Part shown: one piece after another, positions 8,943-16,711 of the stretch
Layout: the number at the start of each line of letters is the position of its first letter
Position numbering within the stretch: the first letter of the stretch is position 1
Assembly: GCA_036489885.1 (NCBI GenBank)
Contig: DASXEW010000003.1
Span: 1,178,001-1,242,000, forward strand
Source of the DNA: Candidatus Baltobacteraceae bacterium
Lineage (GTDB): Bacteria > Vulcanimicrobiota > Vulcanimicrobiia > Vulcanimicrobiales > Vulcanimicrobiaceae
DNA length: 64,000 nt
Direction of reading: 5' to 3'
The notes under the pieces: model-generated
Database searches by the model: none
The model's input: the letters and a program-made list of their open reading frames with translations, nothing else
Told to the model about the DNA's origin: nothing
Made by a program: the position numbers and the translations under genes

Positions 8943-9745
8943 GTACCGTCGGTAGGCGGCACGTCAAAACTCGTGCGGCCGAACTTACCTTCGTTGAAAT
9001 CCTTGATGTACGCGAGCGCTGCGTTGTGAAGCTCGAGCTCGCCGCCCGTGCGCAACATCCGACGAACGTTCGCAAAGCTTTCGAGATCCGGAACTTGCCG
9101 CGAACGGTTGTTGGTCATCCAGTCGACGAAACTGTGCACGACATTTTCCGGCGAGAATTTGTCGCGCGGAATCGCGCCGCACATCGCGAGCATCCACTGG
9201 GCTTGCATCGACTCGATCTTCGGAACGAGAATTCCAGGTGTGTCCATCATCTCGACGTTTGGTCCGACGCGAAACCATTGTGGTGCGCGCGTTACGCCGG
9301 CTTTGTCTTCGACGCGAGCGACATCGCGTCGCAGCAATCCGTTGATGACTTTCGATTTCCCTGAGTTGGGAATGCCGATGACCATCGTGCGCGCAACGCC
9401 TTTGACGCGCGCCGAGCCGAGCATCTGCGTCAAGATGAACGAAGCTTGCGTGTAGCTGTTGGGTTCACGCGCGTTGACCGAGACGGCGCGGAAGCGCTTC
9501 GTGGGATAGTAATCCAGCCACGCTTTCGTAGTCGGCGGATCGGCGAGATCGTCGCGGGTCAGGACGATTAGCCGCGGCTTACGTCCGATGATGTTTGAAA
9601 GATCTGAGTTGGAGCCGGTCACCGCAAGCCGTGCGTCGATGACCTCAATGAAAATGTCGATCAGGCTGGAGCGGCGCTCCATCTCGCGCATCGCAGCAGC
9701 CATATGGCCGGGGTACCATTGAATGACGGTCTCGCGGTCGATCAC
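8939..9745 (-). CDS. rbgA: Ribosome-biogenesis GTPase RbgA/YlqF
   Basis: 268 residues from a GTG overlapping the lepB stop (GTGA). Circularly permuted GTPase of 50S assembly: the N-terminus begins [12 protein letters not shown] as in YlqF, G4 comes first, then G1 GIPNSGKS (residues 124-131) and G3 DTPG (168-171). G4, usually NKxD, reads TRDD here (63-66), which is odd because that Asn and Lys contact guanine. The helical C-terminal domain is present. Neighbours lepB, rnhB and rplS fit the common rplS-lepB-rbgA-rnhB order. Confidence 0.9.
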   Translation of the reverse strand: MIDRETVIQWYPGHMAAAMREMERRSSLIDIFIEVIDARLAVTGSNSDLSNIIGRKPRLIVLTRDDLADPPTTKAWLDYYPTKRFRAVSVNAREPNSYTQASFILTQMLGSARVKGVARTMVIGIPNSGKSKVINGLLRRDVARVEDKAGVTRAPQWFRVGPNVEMMDTPGILVPKIESMQAQWMLAMCGAIPRDKFSPENVVHSFVDWMTNNRSRQVPDLESFANVRRMLRTGGELELHNAALAYIKDFNEGKFGRTSFDVPPTDGT

Positions 9746-10263
9746 AGCGTCCCCGCCTTGCTCGGCGGCCAGAGGCCGAGCCAAGCTTTTCCGATGATCG
9801 TCGACACCGGGACAAAGCCCCAGTCGCGCGAGTCGTCTGAATTGCTCCGGTTGTCGCCCAGGACGTAGTACGCGGCCGGGGGGACGGTCTCGGCCGGTTG
9901 GCTGCGATCGTCGCGATAGCGAACGTAGTTCTCGGCAAGCGGCTGCCCGTTGATCTGCACGAAGCCGTGCGCAATCGCGACGCGCTCACCCGGCAGTGCG
10001 ATGACGCGTTTGAGATATGCCTCGGAACCGGCATGCCGGAACGCGACGATGTCGCCACGCCGAACGGGTCCGAATCGATACGTCAGCGTGTCGATCAGAA
10101 CGAATTCTCCGGCGCCGACCTGCGGCTCCATCGAAAGACCCGAAACTTGGGGGAGGCGGAAGAAGAAGGCCACCCCGAGGAGTGCCAGCAGAGCAACTTC
10201 ACACGCAACTACGACCCCGCGACGCAGTCTCGCCAATCGAACGGACGGTTGGGAGAGCACCAT
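9742..10263 (-). CDS. lepB: Type I signal peptidase, short paralogue
   Basis: 173 residues. One N-terminal transmembrane helix (residues ~15-36) is followed by the catalytic serine in SGLSMEP (S44) and the general-base lysine in [11 protein letters not shown] (K85). The [14 protein letters not shown] box is intact. It removes signal peptides on the outer face of the inner membrane. It is one of two adjacent lepB paralogues; this one lacks the ~75-residue insertion and second helix of its neighbour. Confidence 0.92.
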   Translation of the reverse strand: MVLSQPSVRLARLRRGVVVACEVALLALLGVAFFFRLPQVSGLSMEPQVGAGEFVLIDTLTYRFGPVRRGDIVAFRHAGSEAYLKRVIALPGERVAIAHGFVQINGQPLAENYVRYRDDRSQPAETVPPAAYYVLGDNRSNSDDSRDWGFVPVSTIIGKAWLGLWPPSKAGTL

Positions 10264-10309
10264 TTGTTGTTCGCCGCCGCCGTCCGCTTTCCTTAAGCTT
10301 GCCTTAGGC

Positions 10310-11050
10310 CTAGTGCAGTATGCGGATGCGGTTGAACGGCCAAAACAAGAGGAATGCGTGTCCAGTGAAATGCGCCGGTTTTCCTTTCAGCGGCCCAGAT
10401 GCGAAATTGCCGCTGGTTTGTGCGAAGCCCCAAATGTGCGAGTCCTCTGAATTATCTCGGTTATCACCGAACATCAGATAATAGCCATCCGGGATACGGT
10501 CGGGTGCGGACCACGCGCTCTTCGGCGGAATGTTTGCGAAAGATGGATCGAGCGGTTGTCCGTCTACGTAGATTCCGTAGTTGCGCACTTCTAAATTGTA
10601 GTTCGGCTTCTGCGCCTCATACGGTTCGTTCAGTGCTTTGCCGTTGCGGTACACGATGCCGTTCTTGACGGAGAGCGTGTCGCCCGGAGCACCGACGAGT
10701 CGTTTGATGAAATCGTTGGTCGAATCGATAGGCGGTTCGAACACGACGATGTCGCTATGATGCGGTGGGAAGAAACGATATTCGAATTCGTTGACGAGCA
10801 GCACGTCGTGGATCTGCAACGTCGGTTCCATCGAGCCTGATGGAATGTAGAACGTGCGCACGACGAACGTGATCAGGAATAGCGCGACCAAACCCGCGAC
10901 GATGAACGCGTCGAGATATTCGCGCAGAACCGCGCGGACCGAGCTGCCGGACGTCGTGGTTGCGCCCACGGCGACTCCGGGACGAATGCTAATCGCGACG
11001 CGGACGACTGCGAAAATGCAGATCAGCCCGAAGAGCTGCAGCGGGGTCAC
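10310..11050 (-). CDS. lepB: Type I signal peptidase, long paralogue
   Basis: 246 residues from a GTG. Two N-terminal hydrophobic segments (residues 5-22 and 47-65), catalytic serine in [10 protein letters not shown] (S73), lysine in [11 protein letters not shown] (K116), and [14 protein letters not shown] box. The loop between the lysine and the GDNR box is longer than in the neighbour (residues ~130-185). Two full sets of catalytic residues suggest both copies are active, perhaps with different precursor sets, which fits the many secreted and lipoprotein genes nearby. Confidence 0.92.
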   Translation of the reverse strand: MTPLQLFGLICIFAVVRVAISIRPGVAVGATTTSGSSVRAVLREYLDAFIVAGLVALFLITFVVRTFYIPSGSMEPTLQIHDVLLVNEFEYRFFPPHHSDIVVFEPPIDSTNDFIKRLVGAPGDTLSVKNGIVYRNGKALNEPYEAQKPNYNLEVRNYGIYVDGQPLDPSFANIPPKSAWSAPDRIPDGYYLMFGDNRDNSEDSHIWGFAQTSGNFASGPLKGKPAHFTGHAFLLFWPFNRIRILH

Positions 11051-11056
11051 GCCGCG

Positions 11057-11428
11057 CTACTCAGCCGGAGCTTCTGACGCCTTGGCCGTCTTTCTCTCGC
11101 GGATACGCGCTGCGCGGCCAACCTTCTCCGAGAGATAATACAGCTTGCTGCGACGCACGGCGCCACGCTTGCTGACTTCAATCTTTTCGGTCCGCGGGCT
11201 GTGCAGCAAAAACGACTTCTCGACACCAACGCCGTGTGAAACGCGGCGGACCGTGAGCGATGCGTTCGAACTGCGGCCATTACGCCCAATGACGACGCCC
11301 TCGAACATCTGGGTCCGCTCTTTGCCGCCCTCAATGACCTTCGAGTACACCTTGACGGTGTCGCCCGGACGGAAGACCGGGATCGATGGTTTTTCCTGTT
11401 CTTTTTCGAGAAGACCGATGACGTTCAT
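11057..11428 (-). CDS. rplS: 50S ribosomal protein L19
   Basis: 123 residues. Family hallmarks: FRPGDTVKVYSKVIEGGKERTQMFEGVVIGR, the SFLLHSPRTEKIEV segment and KLYYLSEKVGRAARI. Located at the 30S-50S interface in the ribosome. It lies between trmD and lepB, the common order in bacteria. The last ~15 residues (TAKASEAPAE) are a small acidic extension. Confidence 0.97.
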   Translation of the reverse strand: MNVIGLLEKEQEKPSIPVFRPGDTVKVYSKVIEGGKERTQMFEGVVIGRNGRSSNASLTVRRVSHGVGVEKSFLLHSPRTEKIEVSKRGAVRRSKLYYLSEKVGRAARIRERKTAKASEAPAE

Positions 11429-11487
11429 GACGCTCTCTGCTGGCTACTGCGCAACCGCGGTATTGTAACAGAGGCGCTATATCCCGT

Positions 11488-12165
11488 CTACTCCGAATCC
11501 CCCCGCCGCTGGGCCGCCCGCCGCCGGGACTCCTCGCGCCGCCAGGCAGCGATTTTGGCGTGGTCGCCTGAGAGCAGGACCTCGGGTACTTCGACCCCCC
11601 GGAAGCGCGGCGGCCGGGTGAAGGATGGGAAGTCGAGCTCATCGCCGGTCGTAAACGATTCGCTGGCCAGGGATTCCGGGCGAATCGCCCCCTCAACCAG
11701 GCGGACGGTCGCATCGACCACGGCCAGGGCCGGGATTTCGCCGCCAGTTAAAATGAAGTCGCCGAGAGATATCTCCTCGAGCGGATAGAGGGCACGCAGC
11801 CGGTCGTCAACGCCTTCGTAGTGGCCGCAGACGACGACCAGGCGGTCGAGGCCCGCGAACCGGGCCGCATCGGCTTGCGAGAACTGCTTGCCGGATGGGG
11901 TCGTGAGGACGAGCGCGCGACGCTCCTCGGGCGGGCTCGCCGCCAGAATGGCATCCAGGGCCCGGGCGAGCGGTTCGAGGCGCAAAACCATACCGGCACC
12001 GCCGCCGTACGGTGAGTCGTCGGCCCGCTCCGTTTCGCAGAATTCGAGCACCTGGTGGGTCCGAACCGAGACGAGACCACGCTCGACTGCACGTCCGACG
12101 ATCGAAAGCCCGATGGCCGGCGCGAAGATTTCCGGGAAGAGCGTGACGACGTCGATGTTCAACAT
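11488..12165 (-). CDS. trmD: tRNA (guanine37-N1)-methyltransferase
   Basis: 225 residues, normal length. SPOUT-class enzyme that methylates G37 of tRNAs with SAM. Visible motifs: N-terminal IDVVTLFPEIF, DSPYGGGAGMVL, the trefoil-knot SAM site VVCGHYEGVDDR and ISLGDFILTGGE, and the C-terminal GDHAKIAAWRREE. It heads the minus-strand superoperon; the usual upstream neighbours rimM and rpsP are not next to it, and a divergent TPR gene begins 10 bases away. Confidence 0.97.
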   Translation of the reverse strand: MLNIDVVTLFPEIFAPAIGLSIVGRAVERGLVSVRTHQVLEFCETERADDSPYGGGAGMVLRLEPLARALDAILAASPPEERRALVLTTPSGKQFSQADAARFAGLDRLVVVCGHYEGVDDRLRALYPLEEISLGDFILTGGEIPALAVVDATVRLVEGAIRPESLASESFTTGDELDFPSFTRPPRFRGVEVPEVLLSGDHAKIAAWRREESRRRAAQRRGDSE

Positions 12166-12174
12166 CTTCGTTTC

Positions 12175-12648
12175 ATGTTCGCTTTGCGCCGAATGCTAGC
12201 CCACTTCCAACCGCCAAGGGATCCCTTCGAACGCGCGATTCTGGAGCTCGAAAAGGGCGATCCCTCGGCTGCTGTGACCGGCTTCACAGCAATGCTGCAT
12301 TCGGCGCGCGACAACGATGAGTGCGCGCGGCTCTACAACAAGCGCGGTGTCGCGCACGTACGCTTGGGCGAACGCGAGCACGCATTGCGCGATTTCTCGG
12401 AAGCACTCGCGGTTGTGCCGCGATTCGCGCCGGCGCTAGCCAATATCGGTAATTTGCTAGTCGAGGAGGGCGCGTTCGAGGACGCGATCGCGCATTACGA
12501 GGCGGCGATTCGCGCCGATGAGAGCTATGCGATCGCGCACCTCAATCTTTCGGTCGCTTACCGGAAAACCGGCCGCCGCGCTGCCGCCGTCCGTGAGCTT
12601 CGCCTGGCGCACCGCTTGGAGGGACGCGGAATCTTCCGGCGCAGATAA
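12175..12648 (+). CDS. Small TPR-repeat protein
   Basis: 157 residues with three to four tetratricopeptide repeats: RLYNKRGVAHVRLGEREHAL, then FAPALANIGNLLVEEGAF, then YAIAHLNLSVAYRKTGRRA, covering most of the protein. No signal peptide. TPR proteins are protein-protein adaptors; the partner is unknown. Start chosen at the ATG just outside the divergent trmD gene (another ATG lies 6 codons later). It is followed 7 bases later by the Clp_N-like gene, so the two may act together. Confidence 0.75.
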   Translation: MFALRRMLAHFQPPRDPFERAILELEKGDPSAAVTGFTAMLHSARDNDECARLYNKRGVAHVRLGEREHALRDFSEALAVVPRFAPALANIGNLLVEEGAFEDAIAHYEAAIRADESYAIAHLNLSVAYRKTGRRAAAVRELRLAHRLEGRGIFRRR

Positions 12649-12655
12649 GAGATCA

Positions 12656-13132
12656 ATGCCCGTCAACCAGATGGTGCTTTCGCGCGAACTCATGGCAGTT
12701 ATGCGGAAGGCGGTTATGTATGCCGTAACGGCTGAAAGTGAATTCGTTCAGCCGCCGCACATCTTGTTGGCGCTGCTTGATGACGATACGATCGGCGCTC
12801 GTTTAGGGCAATTGATCGATCGCGAAAAAGCGCAAGCCGCGCCGCCGCGCAAACGTCCGCCGGAACAGCTGCGCGATCCGGATTCGCAGCGCGCACCGTT
12901 CCCGATTTATCGGTCGCTCGTGATCCGCACGCCGGACGGTAAAGACGGCAAGTGGCTCGACCAAGATTCATACGAGATATTCTTGGAGGGCGCGCGCCGC
13001 GTGCAAGCCGGTGCGTATCTGCCGAAACATCTCGCCAAAGCGTACGTGTCCGAATCGAACCGCGATCGCGGTTTGCTTTCGATTCTCGGACACCAGCCCG
13101 CAGTCGTCGCCGAAAAAGTCTTCGCGCTCTAG
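12656..13132 (+). CDS. Clp N-terminal-domain-like protein without ATPase
   Basis: 158 residues. Residues ~8-62 (LSRELMAVMRKAVMYAV, then FVQPPHILLALLDDDTIGARL) match the first repeat of the Clp_N domain found at the front of ClpA/ClpC unfoldases. No AAA+ domain follows. The second half is charged (PPRKRPPEQLRDPDSQR, then GKDGKWLDQDSYEIF). Stand-alone Clp_N proteins resemble adaptor or ClpS-like helpers, so a role in substrate delivery to a Clp protease is plausible but inferred. Follows the TPR gene closely. Confidence 0.65.
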   Translation: MPVNQMVLSRELMAVMRKAVMYAVTAESEFVQPPHILLALLDDDTIGARLGQLIDREKAQAAPPRKRPPEQLRDPDSQRAPFPIYRSLVIRTPDGKDGKWLDQDSYEIFLEGARRVQAGAYLPKHLAKAYVSESNRDRGLLSILGHQPAVVAEKVFAL

Positions 13133-13224
13133 CGCGAAACAAATTCGCCGTTTCCGCGTACTCGCGGAATGATGGCGCTTTCGCCACAATTCTACGCGCG
13201 GGCAGGGCTTTCGCCGGCGAGATA

Positions 13225-13740
13225 TTGACGTATGTCTGTTACGCAACGATCGCGGCTCTGTTTTATGGCCTCCTTCGCCCCGTCAACCCGATACTCGCAT
13301 TGCTGTCGGCGTTCCTCATGCTTGCCCATGCCGCAATCGGCGCAGCCAGCGCCCTCGGACGATTCGCGGCGATGCTGTTAGTGAGCGGATCCGGATTTAC
13401 GGCGTTCGATCCTCAAGCGCTCCGCGCGGCGGCAACATTTGCGCTCCGGCTACACAACGACGGTCACGAGGTAGGGCTGATCTTTTTCGCTTTTCACTGC
13501 GCTGTGCTCGGCTATCTGATCTACCAATCGGCATATCTTCCCAAAGCCTTCGGAGTGCTCTTTGCGCTGGCATCGCTGTGCCTCTTGACGAGCACCGTAA
13601 CGGCTTTAGTGCTGCCGGCGGTCAACGCGGCGATCTTTCCTGCGATCGTCTTGCCCTTCTTCCTAGTCCAATTGTCTTTCGCGTTATGGCTAACGATCAT
13701 GGGCGTTAACAGTCGAAAATGGCCGGAAACTGTTAACTAA
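13225..13740 (+). CDS. DUF4386-like membrane protein, N-terminus uncertain or truncated
   Basis: About five hydrophobic helices match the C-terminal two thirds of the DUF4386 family: ALFYGLLRPVNPILALLSAF, LRLHNDGHEVGLIFFAFHCAVLGYLIYQSAYLPKAFGVLF (seen in parts), and a closing ALWLTIMG. The similarity seems to continue about 15 codons upstream of the TTG used here (ILRAG and AFAGE), but no ATG or GTG lies in frame there after the previous gene ends. The first ~70 residues usual for the family are missing, so this is a late-starting gene or a decayed one. Its stop overlaps a convergent gene by four bases. Confidence 0.45.
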   Translation: MTYVCYATIAALFYGLLRPVNPILALLSAFLMLAHAAIGAASALGRFAAMLLVSGSGFTAFDPQALRAAATFALRLHNDGHEVGLIFFAFHCAVLGYLIYQSAYLPKAFGVLFALASLCLLTSTVTALVLPAVNAAIFPAIVLPFFLVQLSFALWLTIMGVNSRKWPETVN

Positions 13741-14213
13741 GGCGTCTTTCCTATCGCGTCGACGTGCGTGATCTCTTCGAGATATTCGAAGAGTTGCGGC
13801 AACGTGATGCGCTCGAGCGCGCTGTCGCTCTGGATCTCGTTGCCCTCGTCGCCTTCGTCGCGCAGATAGCACCGTGATTCGATTCCGCCCGGCGCCTCGC
13901 TGAGGAACGAGACTGCGAAACCCTTGCCGAGCGTATCATCGTAAATGCGCATTGCGGCGGGATTCAAGATCTCGATCGAGTGCGTCGAGTTGTGCGCATC
14001 GAAGATCGTGATCGTCAGATAATCGCGATTGACGATCTCGATCGTGCCCACGACGAAGGTATTTTTCGCAGAAAAGAACTCGTGGCCGCGCTTGTTGCGG
14101 CTCGAGACTTCGTAGAACACACGGTGAGCGATGAACCGGTTCAGTATCTTACGGAGCGTAGCGATCGACGCTAACGTTTCCGTTCGGTTCCCGCGCGTGT
14201 AGATAATTTTCAC
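13737..14213 (-). CDS. Hypothetical cytosolic protein
   Basis: 158 residues from a GTG (MKIIYTRGNRTETLASI). A beta-alpha-beta pattern with charged C-terminus; segments include FFSAKNTFVVGTIEIVNRDYLTITIFDAHNS and a C-terminal FEYLEEITHVDAIG helix. No signal peptide, membrane segment or recognised motif. An upstream extension would run into the TatA gene region and is not supported. Function unknown. Confidence 0.55.
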   Translation of the reverse strand: MKIIYTRGNRTETLASIATLRKILNRFIAHRVFYEVSSRNKRGHEFFSAKNTFVVGTIEIVNRDYLTITIFDAHNSTHSIEILNPAAMRIYDDTLGKGFAVSFLSEAPGGIESRCYLRDEGDEGNEIQSDSALERITLPQLFEYLEEITHVDAIGKTP

Positions 14214-14288
14214 TGCGCTAGATCCGCCTAATCCCTCGTATGCGGACGGGTGCCGTTCGCCATCGGGCAGAAAGGGGACCTTCCAAAA

Positions 14289-14615
14289 ATGCTCTCGGCA
14301 CCTGATATTGCAATCCTCGGGGCGGTCGCGCTCCTTGTGTTCGGACCGGACCAACTGCCCAAGGTCGCGCGCAAATTCGGCTCCGTCATGCGCGACGTGC
14401 AGAATACGTCGTCGCAATTCATTCGCGAAATGGAGCGGGCTGCCGACGAGCACGATACCGCCGCCGAGCGGCCTCACCTAGAGGCCGTACCCTCGCCATA
14501 CGATCATGCGGAAACGGCCGAGGACGCGAAGGAAAGCGACGAGCCGATGCTCCCCGGGATTGAGCCCGAGGTCGTAGCCGCCCCGAAAAGAACGGCCGAA
14601 CCCGCCGAGTTTTAG
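14289..14615 (+). CDS. tatA: TatA/TatB-type twin-arginine translocase subunit
   Basis: 108 residues. A short N-terminal transmembrane helix with the family hinge is visible in PDIAILGAVALLVFGPDQLPKVARKFG (residues 4-30), followed by an amphipathic helix and a long acidic, disordered tail ending AEPAEF. TatA/B form the pore or receptor for folded Tat substrates; at least one candidate substrate (the molybdoenzyme at 38.1 kb, RRVFIG signal) is in this window. No tatC is adjacent. Start chosen at the ATG matching the family N-terminus. The stop overlaps the convergent small gene. Confidence 0.85.
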   Translation: MLSAPDIAILGAVALLVFGPDQLPKVARKFGSVMRDVQNTSSQFIREMERAADEHDTAAERPHLEAVPSPYDHAETAEDAKESDEPMLPGIEPEVVAAPKRTAEPAEF

Positions 14616-14842
14616 ATGTTCAGGTCTTGGCGAATCTGATTGAGGCGGGTCTCGATGATGCCTCGGACCTGAACCTGAATGCGCCGCTTCTGCTCGTCGG
14701 GCAGGCGCTGATAGACGAGATAACCGGCGGCGGAGACGAGTCCACCCAGTAGTCCAACGAGGACCGCCTTACCGGCGTCCGCGCTCGATTGGTCAGCCTC
14801 ATCGGCCTTGCCGTTGAATTGCTTCATAGTATCGCTGGTCAC
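14612..14842 (-). CDS. Small single-helix membrane protein
   Basis: 76 residues. The GTG start is decided by a strong AGGAGG Shine-Dalgarno five bases upstream. A polar N-terminus (~25 residues) is followed by one glycine-rich helix (AVLVGLLGGLVSAAGYLVY) and a basic amphipathic tail (QKRRIQVQVRGIIETRLNQIRQDLNI). It resembles YtxH-like small membrane proteins in layout. It lies where rpmA would be expected behind prp, but has no similarity to L27. Confidence 0.6.
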   Translation of the reverse strand: MTSDTMKQFNGKADEADQSSADAGKAVLVGLLGGLVSAAGYLVYQRLPDEQKRRIQVQVRGIIETRLNQIRQDLNI

Positions 14843-14896
14843 GCCGCCCTCCTTTGGTGTTTTGTTCTACCCGTTTGGACGGGCTACCGTTTCGTT

Positions 14897-15226
14897 TTAA
14901 GCTTCCGCGGCCGTCGTCACCCGAACGTGCTCGGGGTATTGGCGCGCGAGCTGCTCGAGCGAGACCTGGGCGGTTGCGACGATGGCAGCGACGTCGGCGC
15001 GTTCGCGCGCTGATTCCGGAATGTCAATCTCAAGCTCTCCGGAGAGACGCTTCCCGTCGAATTGCAATTTCGCGACATCTTGGAGTCCCGCATATGCGGC
15101 CTGCAGAATTGCCGAGACCGCAGCGCACACGACGTCGTTTGGAAAGGCGCCGAATTCGGCGTGCCCCGTCGCAAAAACAGAAGACAGCCGTCCTCGGCTG
15201 TCTCGCGTGAATCTGACGTCGACCAT
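14897..15226 (-). CDS. prp: Ribosomal-processing cysteine protease Prp
   Basis: 109 residues. The catalytic pair is visible at the family positions: His22 in ATGHAEFG and Cys34 in DVVCAAVSAI. In Firmicutes and relatives Prp cuts the N-terminal extension of ribosomal protein L27. The gene follows rplU by three bases, the classic rplU-prp position, but rpmA, normally next, is not in this window. The substrate gene must therefore be elsewhere or the role has changed. Confidence 0.9.
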   Translation of the reverse strand: MVDVRFTRDSRGRLSSVFATGHAEFGAFPNDVVCAAVSAILQAAYAGLQDVAKLQFDGKRLSGELEIDIPESARERADVAAIVATAQVSLEQLARQYPEHVRVTTAAEA

Positions 15227-15229
15227 CGC

Positions 15230-15541
15230 TTATGGAAGCGAGATCTTCTCGATCTTCACCTCGGCAAAACGCTGCCGGTGACCGATGAGCTTACGTACGC
15301 GCTTCTTCGGTTTGTAGCGGAAGACCAGAATTTTCTCGCCCTTGCCTTGCCGAACGACCGAGCCGGTGACCTTCGCGCCCTTGATGAGCGGGGTCCCGAC
15401 CACGATGGCATCACCGCCGGCCAGAACGACGCGGTCGAAGGTAACTCTCGAGCCCGGCTCAGCGTCGACCTGGTCGGTGCGAATGACATCGCCTTCCGCC
15501 ACTTTGATCTGCTTGCCGCCGGTTTCGATGATGGCGTACAT
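15230..15541 (-). CDS. rplU: 50S ribosomal protein L21
   Basis: 103 residues from MYAIIETGGKQIKV, the canonical L21 start. The central VTFDRVVLAGG and C-terminal VFRYKPKKRVRKLIGHRQRFAEVKI segments are typical of the 23S rRNA-binding protein. First gene of the rplU-prp pair. The 215-base stretch upstream (15542-15756) separates it from the DDAH-like gene on the same strand and probably holds its promoter; I see no clear one. Confidence 0.97.
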   Translation of the reverse strand: MYAIIETGGKQIKVAEGDVIRTDQVDAEPGSRVTFDRVVLAGGDAIVVGTPLIKGAKVTGSVVRQGKGEKILVFRYKPKKRVRKLIGHRQRFAEVKIEKISLP

Positions 15542-15756
15542 AACCGACGTACGATACCACCTCCCCGGGAGCAGCGTCAACCAGTCTGGTCAGCCCGATT
15601 TTGGCCGGCGGCTATTCTTCTTGTCGAGTTGAACGCGGGCCGCGCGCTTTCGCTCGTACAGCGAGCCTACGTGCTGGAGAGCCGCGAGATGGTGATTTAT
15701 GGCGCGAGCGGAGAGTTTGCGAACGACGGGCAGGTGCAAGCGGTGTACCTCGGGAT

Positions 15757-16542
15757 TTAGGCGGCGGCTCCGGCCGTAGCCGGTCCGTCGTCAAGACGAA
15801 GAGTGAGACGTTTCGCGCCGGCTCCATTCCGAACGAAGCCCAAGAGATCGGTCGAGAACACGCGGTAGCCTGCATCGACAAGCTGGTCGCGCAAGGCGCG
15901 CGACGCGTCGTGCATGATGAGCGCGTCGCCGACCTCGACGGTATTGCAGGCAAGGCCGAACGCGTCAGCCGTTGAGAGCTCGATCAAGTATTCCGGATCG
16001 ACGATGCGGCGCAACAAGCGCTGTGCATGCTGCGTCAGCGCGGGCATGTACGCCAGAACGTGTCCGCTGCCCAGTGGGCACAGCGCCAAATCGAGATGCG
16101 GGAACTGCGGATCCGCGAGCCCGAGCGCAACGACGCGCGCATCAAGAAGATCGCTGAGCTGCAGCGTCACCATACGGTCGGAGAGCGAACCGTAACCGAC
16201 GTACACGATCGGGCGCACGCGATCGAACAACGCGTCGGCGCTTCCGGCAAACGAGGTCTCTTGCAGAAATGTCGTTGCAAAACCGAGTCGGGCAAGCGTT
16301 CCGCGATAGACCTGACGTGAGAGACGCTTCGTATCGTTGCGCATCGTCGAGACGATTGCGAGCTCGCCGCTCACGAGCGCTGCATTTGCGGTGAAAACAA
16401 GATCCGGCGCTTGCGGCGCCGGATCGACCAGTTCGATCTGGACGTCCGCGGCGACTTGCAGCACCTCTACGAAGCGCTCCCATTGGCGCCAAGCGCCAAG
16501 AGCATTGTAGTGATGCGGCGGGCACATGAGCAATCGTGCCAT
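15757..16542 (-). CDS. DDAH/amidinotransferase-fold protein lacking the catalytic cysteine
   Basis: 261 residues of the guanidino-modifying enzyme fold. Family signs: PDLVFTANAALV (residues 47-56), SADALFDRV, the His-bearing FPHLDLALCPLG (H149), ACNTVEVGDAL near 198, and the C-terminal GAKRLTLRL. In dimethylarginine hydrolases and relatives the residue before LTLRL is the nucleophilic cysteine (GxxKCLTL); here it is Arg245. The protein may therefore be catalytically dead, use other chemistry, or carry a mutation. Transcribed divergently from the MarR gene. Confidence 0.75.
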   Translation of the reverse strand: MARLLMCPPHHYNALGAWRQWERFVEVLQVAADVQIELVDPAPQAPDLVFTANAALVSGELAIVSTMRNDTKRLSRQVYRGTLARLGFATTFLQETSFAGSADALFDRVRPIVYVGYGSLSDRMVTLQLSDLLDARVVALGLADPQFPHLDLALCPLGSGHVLAYMPALTQHAQRLLRRIVDPEYLIELSTADAFGLACNTVEVGDALIMHDASRALRDQLVDAGYRVFSTDLLGFVRNGAGAKRLTLRLDDGPATAGAAA

Positions 16543-16579
16543 GAGAATACTTTAACGCCTCCGCTATGTGCGCGACATT

Positions 16580-16612
16580 CGACAAAGGTAACGACTGTGG
16601 ATAACTTTGTCG
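16580..16612. promoter_or_regulatory. Inverted repeat around a DnaA-box-like nonamer
   Basis: Eight-base arms CGACAAAG (16580-16587) and CTTTGTCG (16605-16612) flank a 17-base centre that contains TGTGGATAA (16596-16604), the complement of the consensus DnaA box. It sits about 40 bases upstream of the DDAH-like gene, in the divergent intergenic region. It could be a regulator site for that gene. A single DnaA box does not make an origin. Confidence 0.35.
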
Positions 16613-16673
16613 GCCTCTTAGGCGAAATCAGCATACGCCGTGCGCCTTATGAATGCATAAAAGAATTGCTATG

Positions 16674-16702
16674 TTGACAATATGGGCAATTGCCCATATA
16701 AT
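16674..16702 (+). promoter_or_regulatory. Consensus promoter with palindromic operator in the spacer
   Basis: TTGACA at 16674-16679 and TATAAT at 16697-16702 are separated by exactly 17 bases, a perfect sigma-70-type promoter. The spacer is filled by a perfect palindrome TATGGGCAATTGCCCATA (16681-16698, extendable one base each side), so a dimer bound there would block RNA polymerase. The MarR regulator encoded directly downstream is the obvious ligand-responsive repressor. The predicted transcription start (~16709) is only a few bases before the ATG, suggesting a nearly leaderless mRNA. Confidence 0.85.
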
Positions 16703-16711
16703 CACGTGGCG

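Noticed and set aside
12952-13224. Long start for the DUF4386-like gene at 12952
   Set aside because: It would overlap the Clp_N-like gene by 180 bases, and the extra sequence is Arg-rich shadow translation without family similarity.
15542-15756. Short open frames between rplU and the DDAH-like gene
   Set aside because: They are extensions of frames crossing real genes, with no ribosome site or recognisable motif.
16596-16604. Replication origin at the DnaA box
   Set aside because: Only one box, no AT-rich unwinding region, and no dnaA, dnaN or parAB genes nearby.
16682-16711. Upstream ATG as start of the MarR gene
   Set aside because: It lies inside the operator palindrome and overlaps the promoter -10 region, upstream of any possible transcription start.
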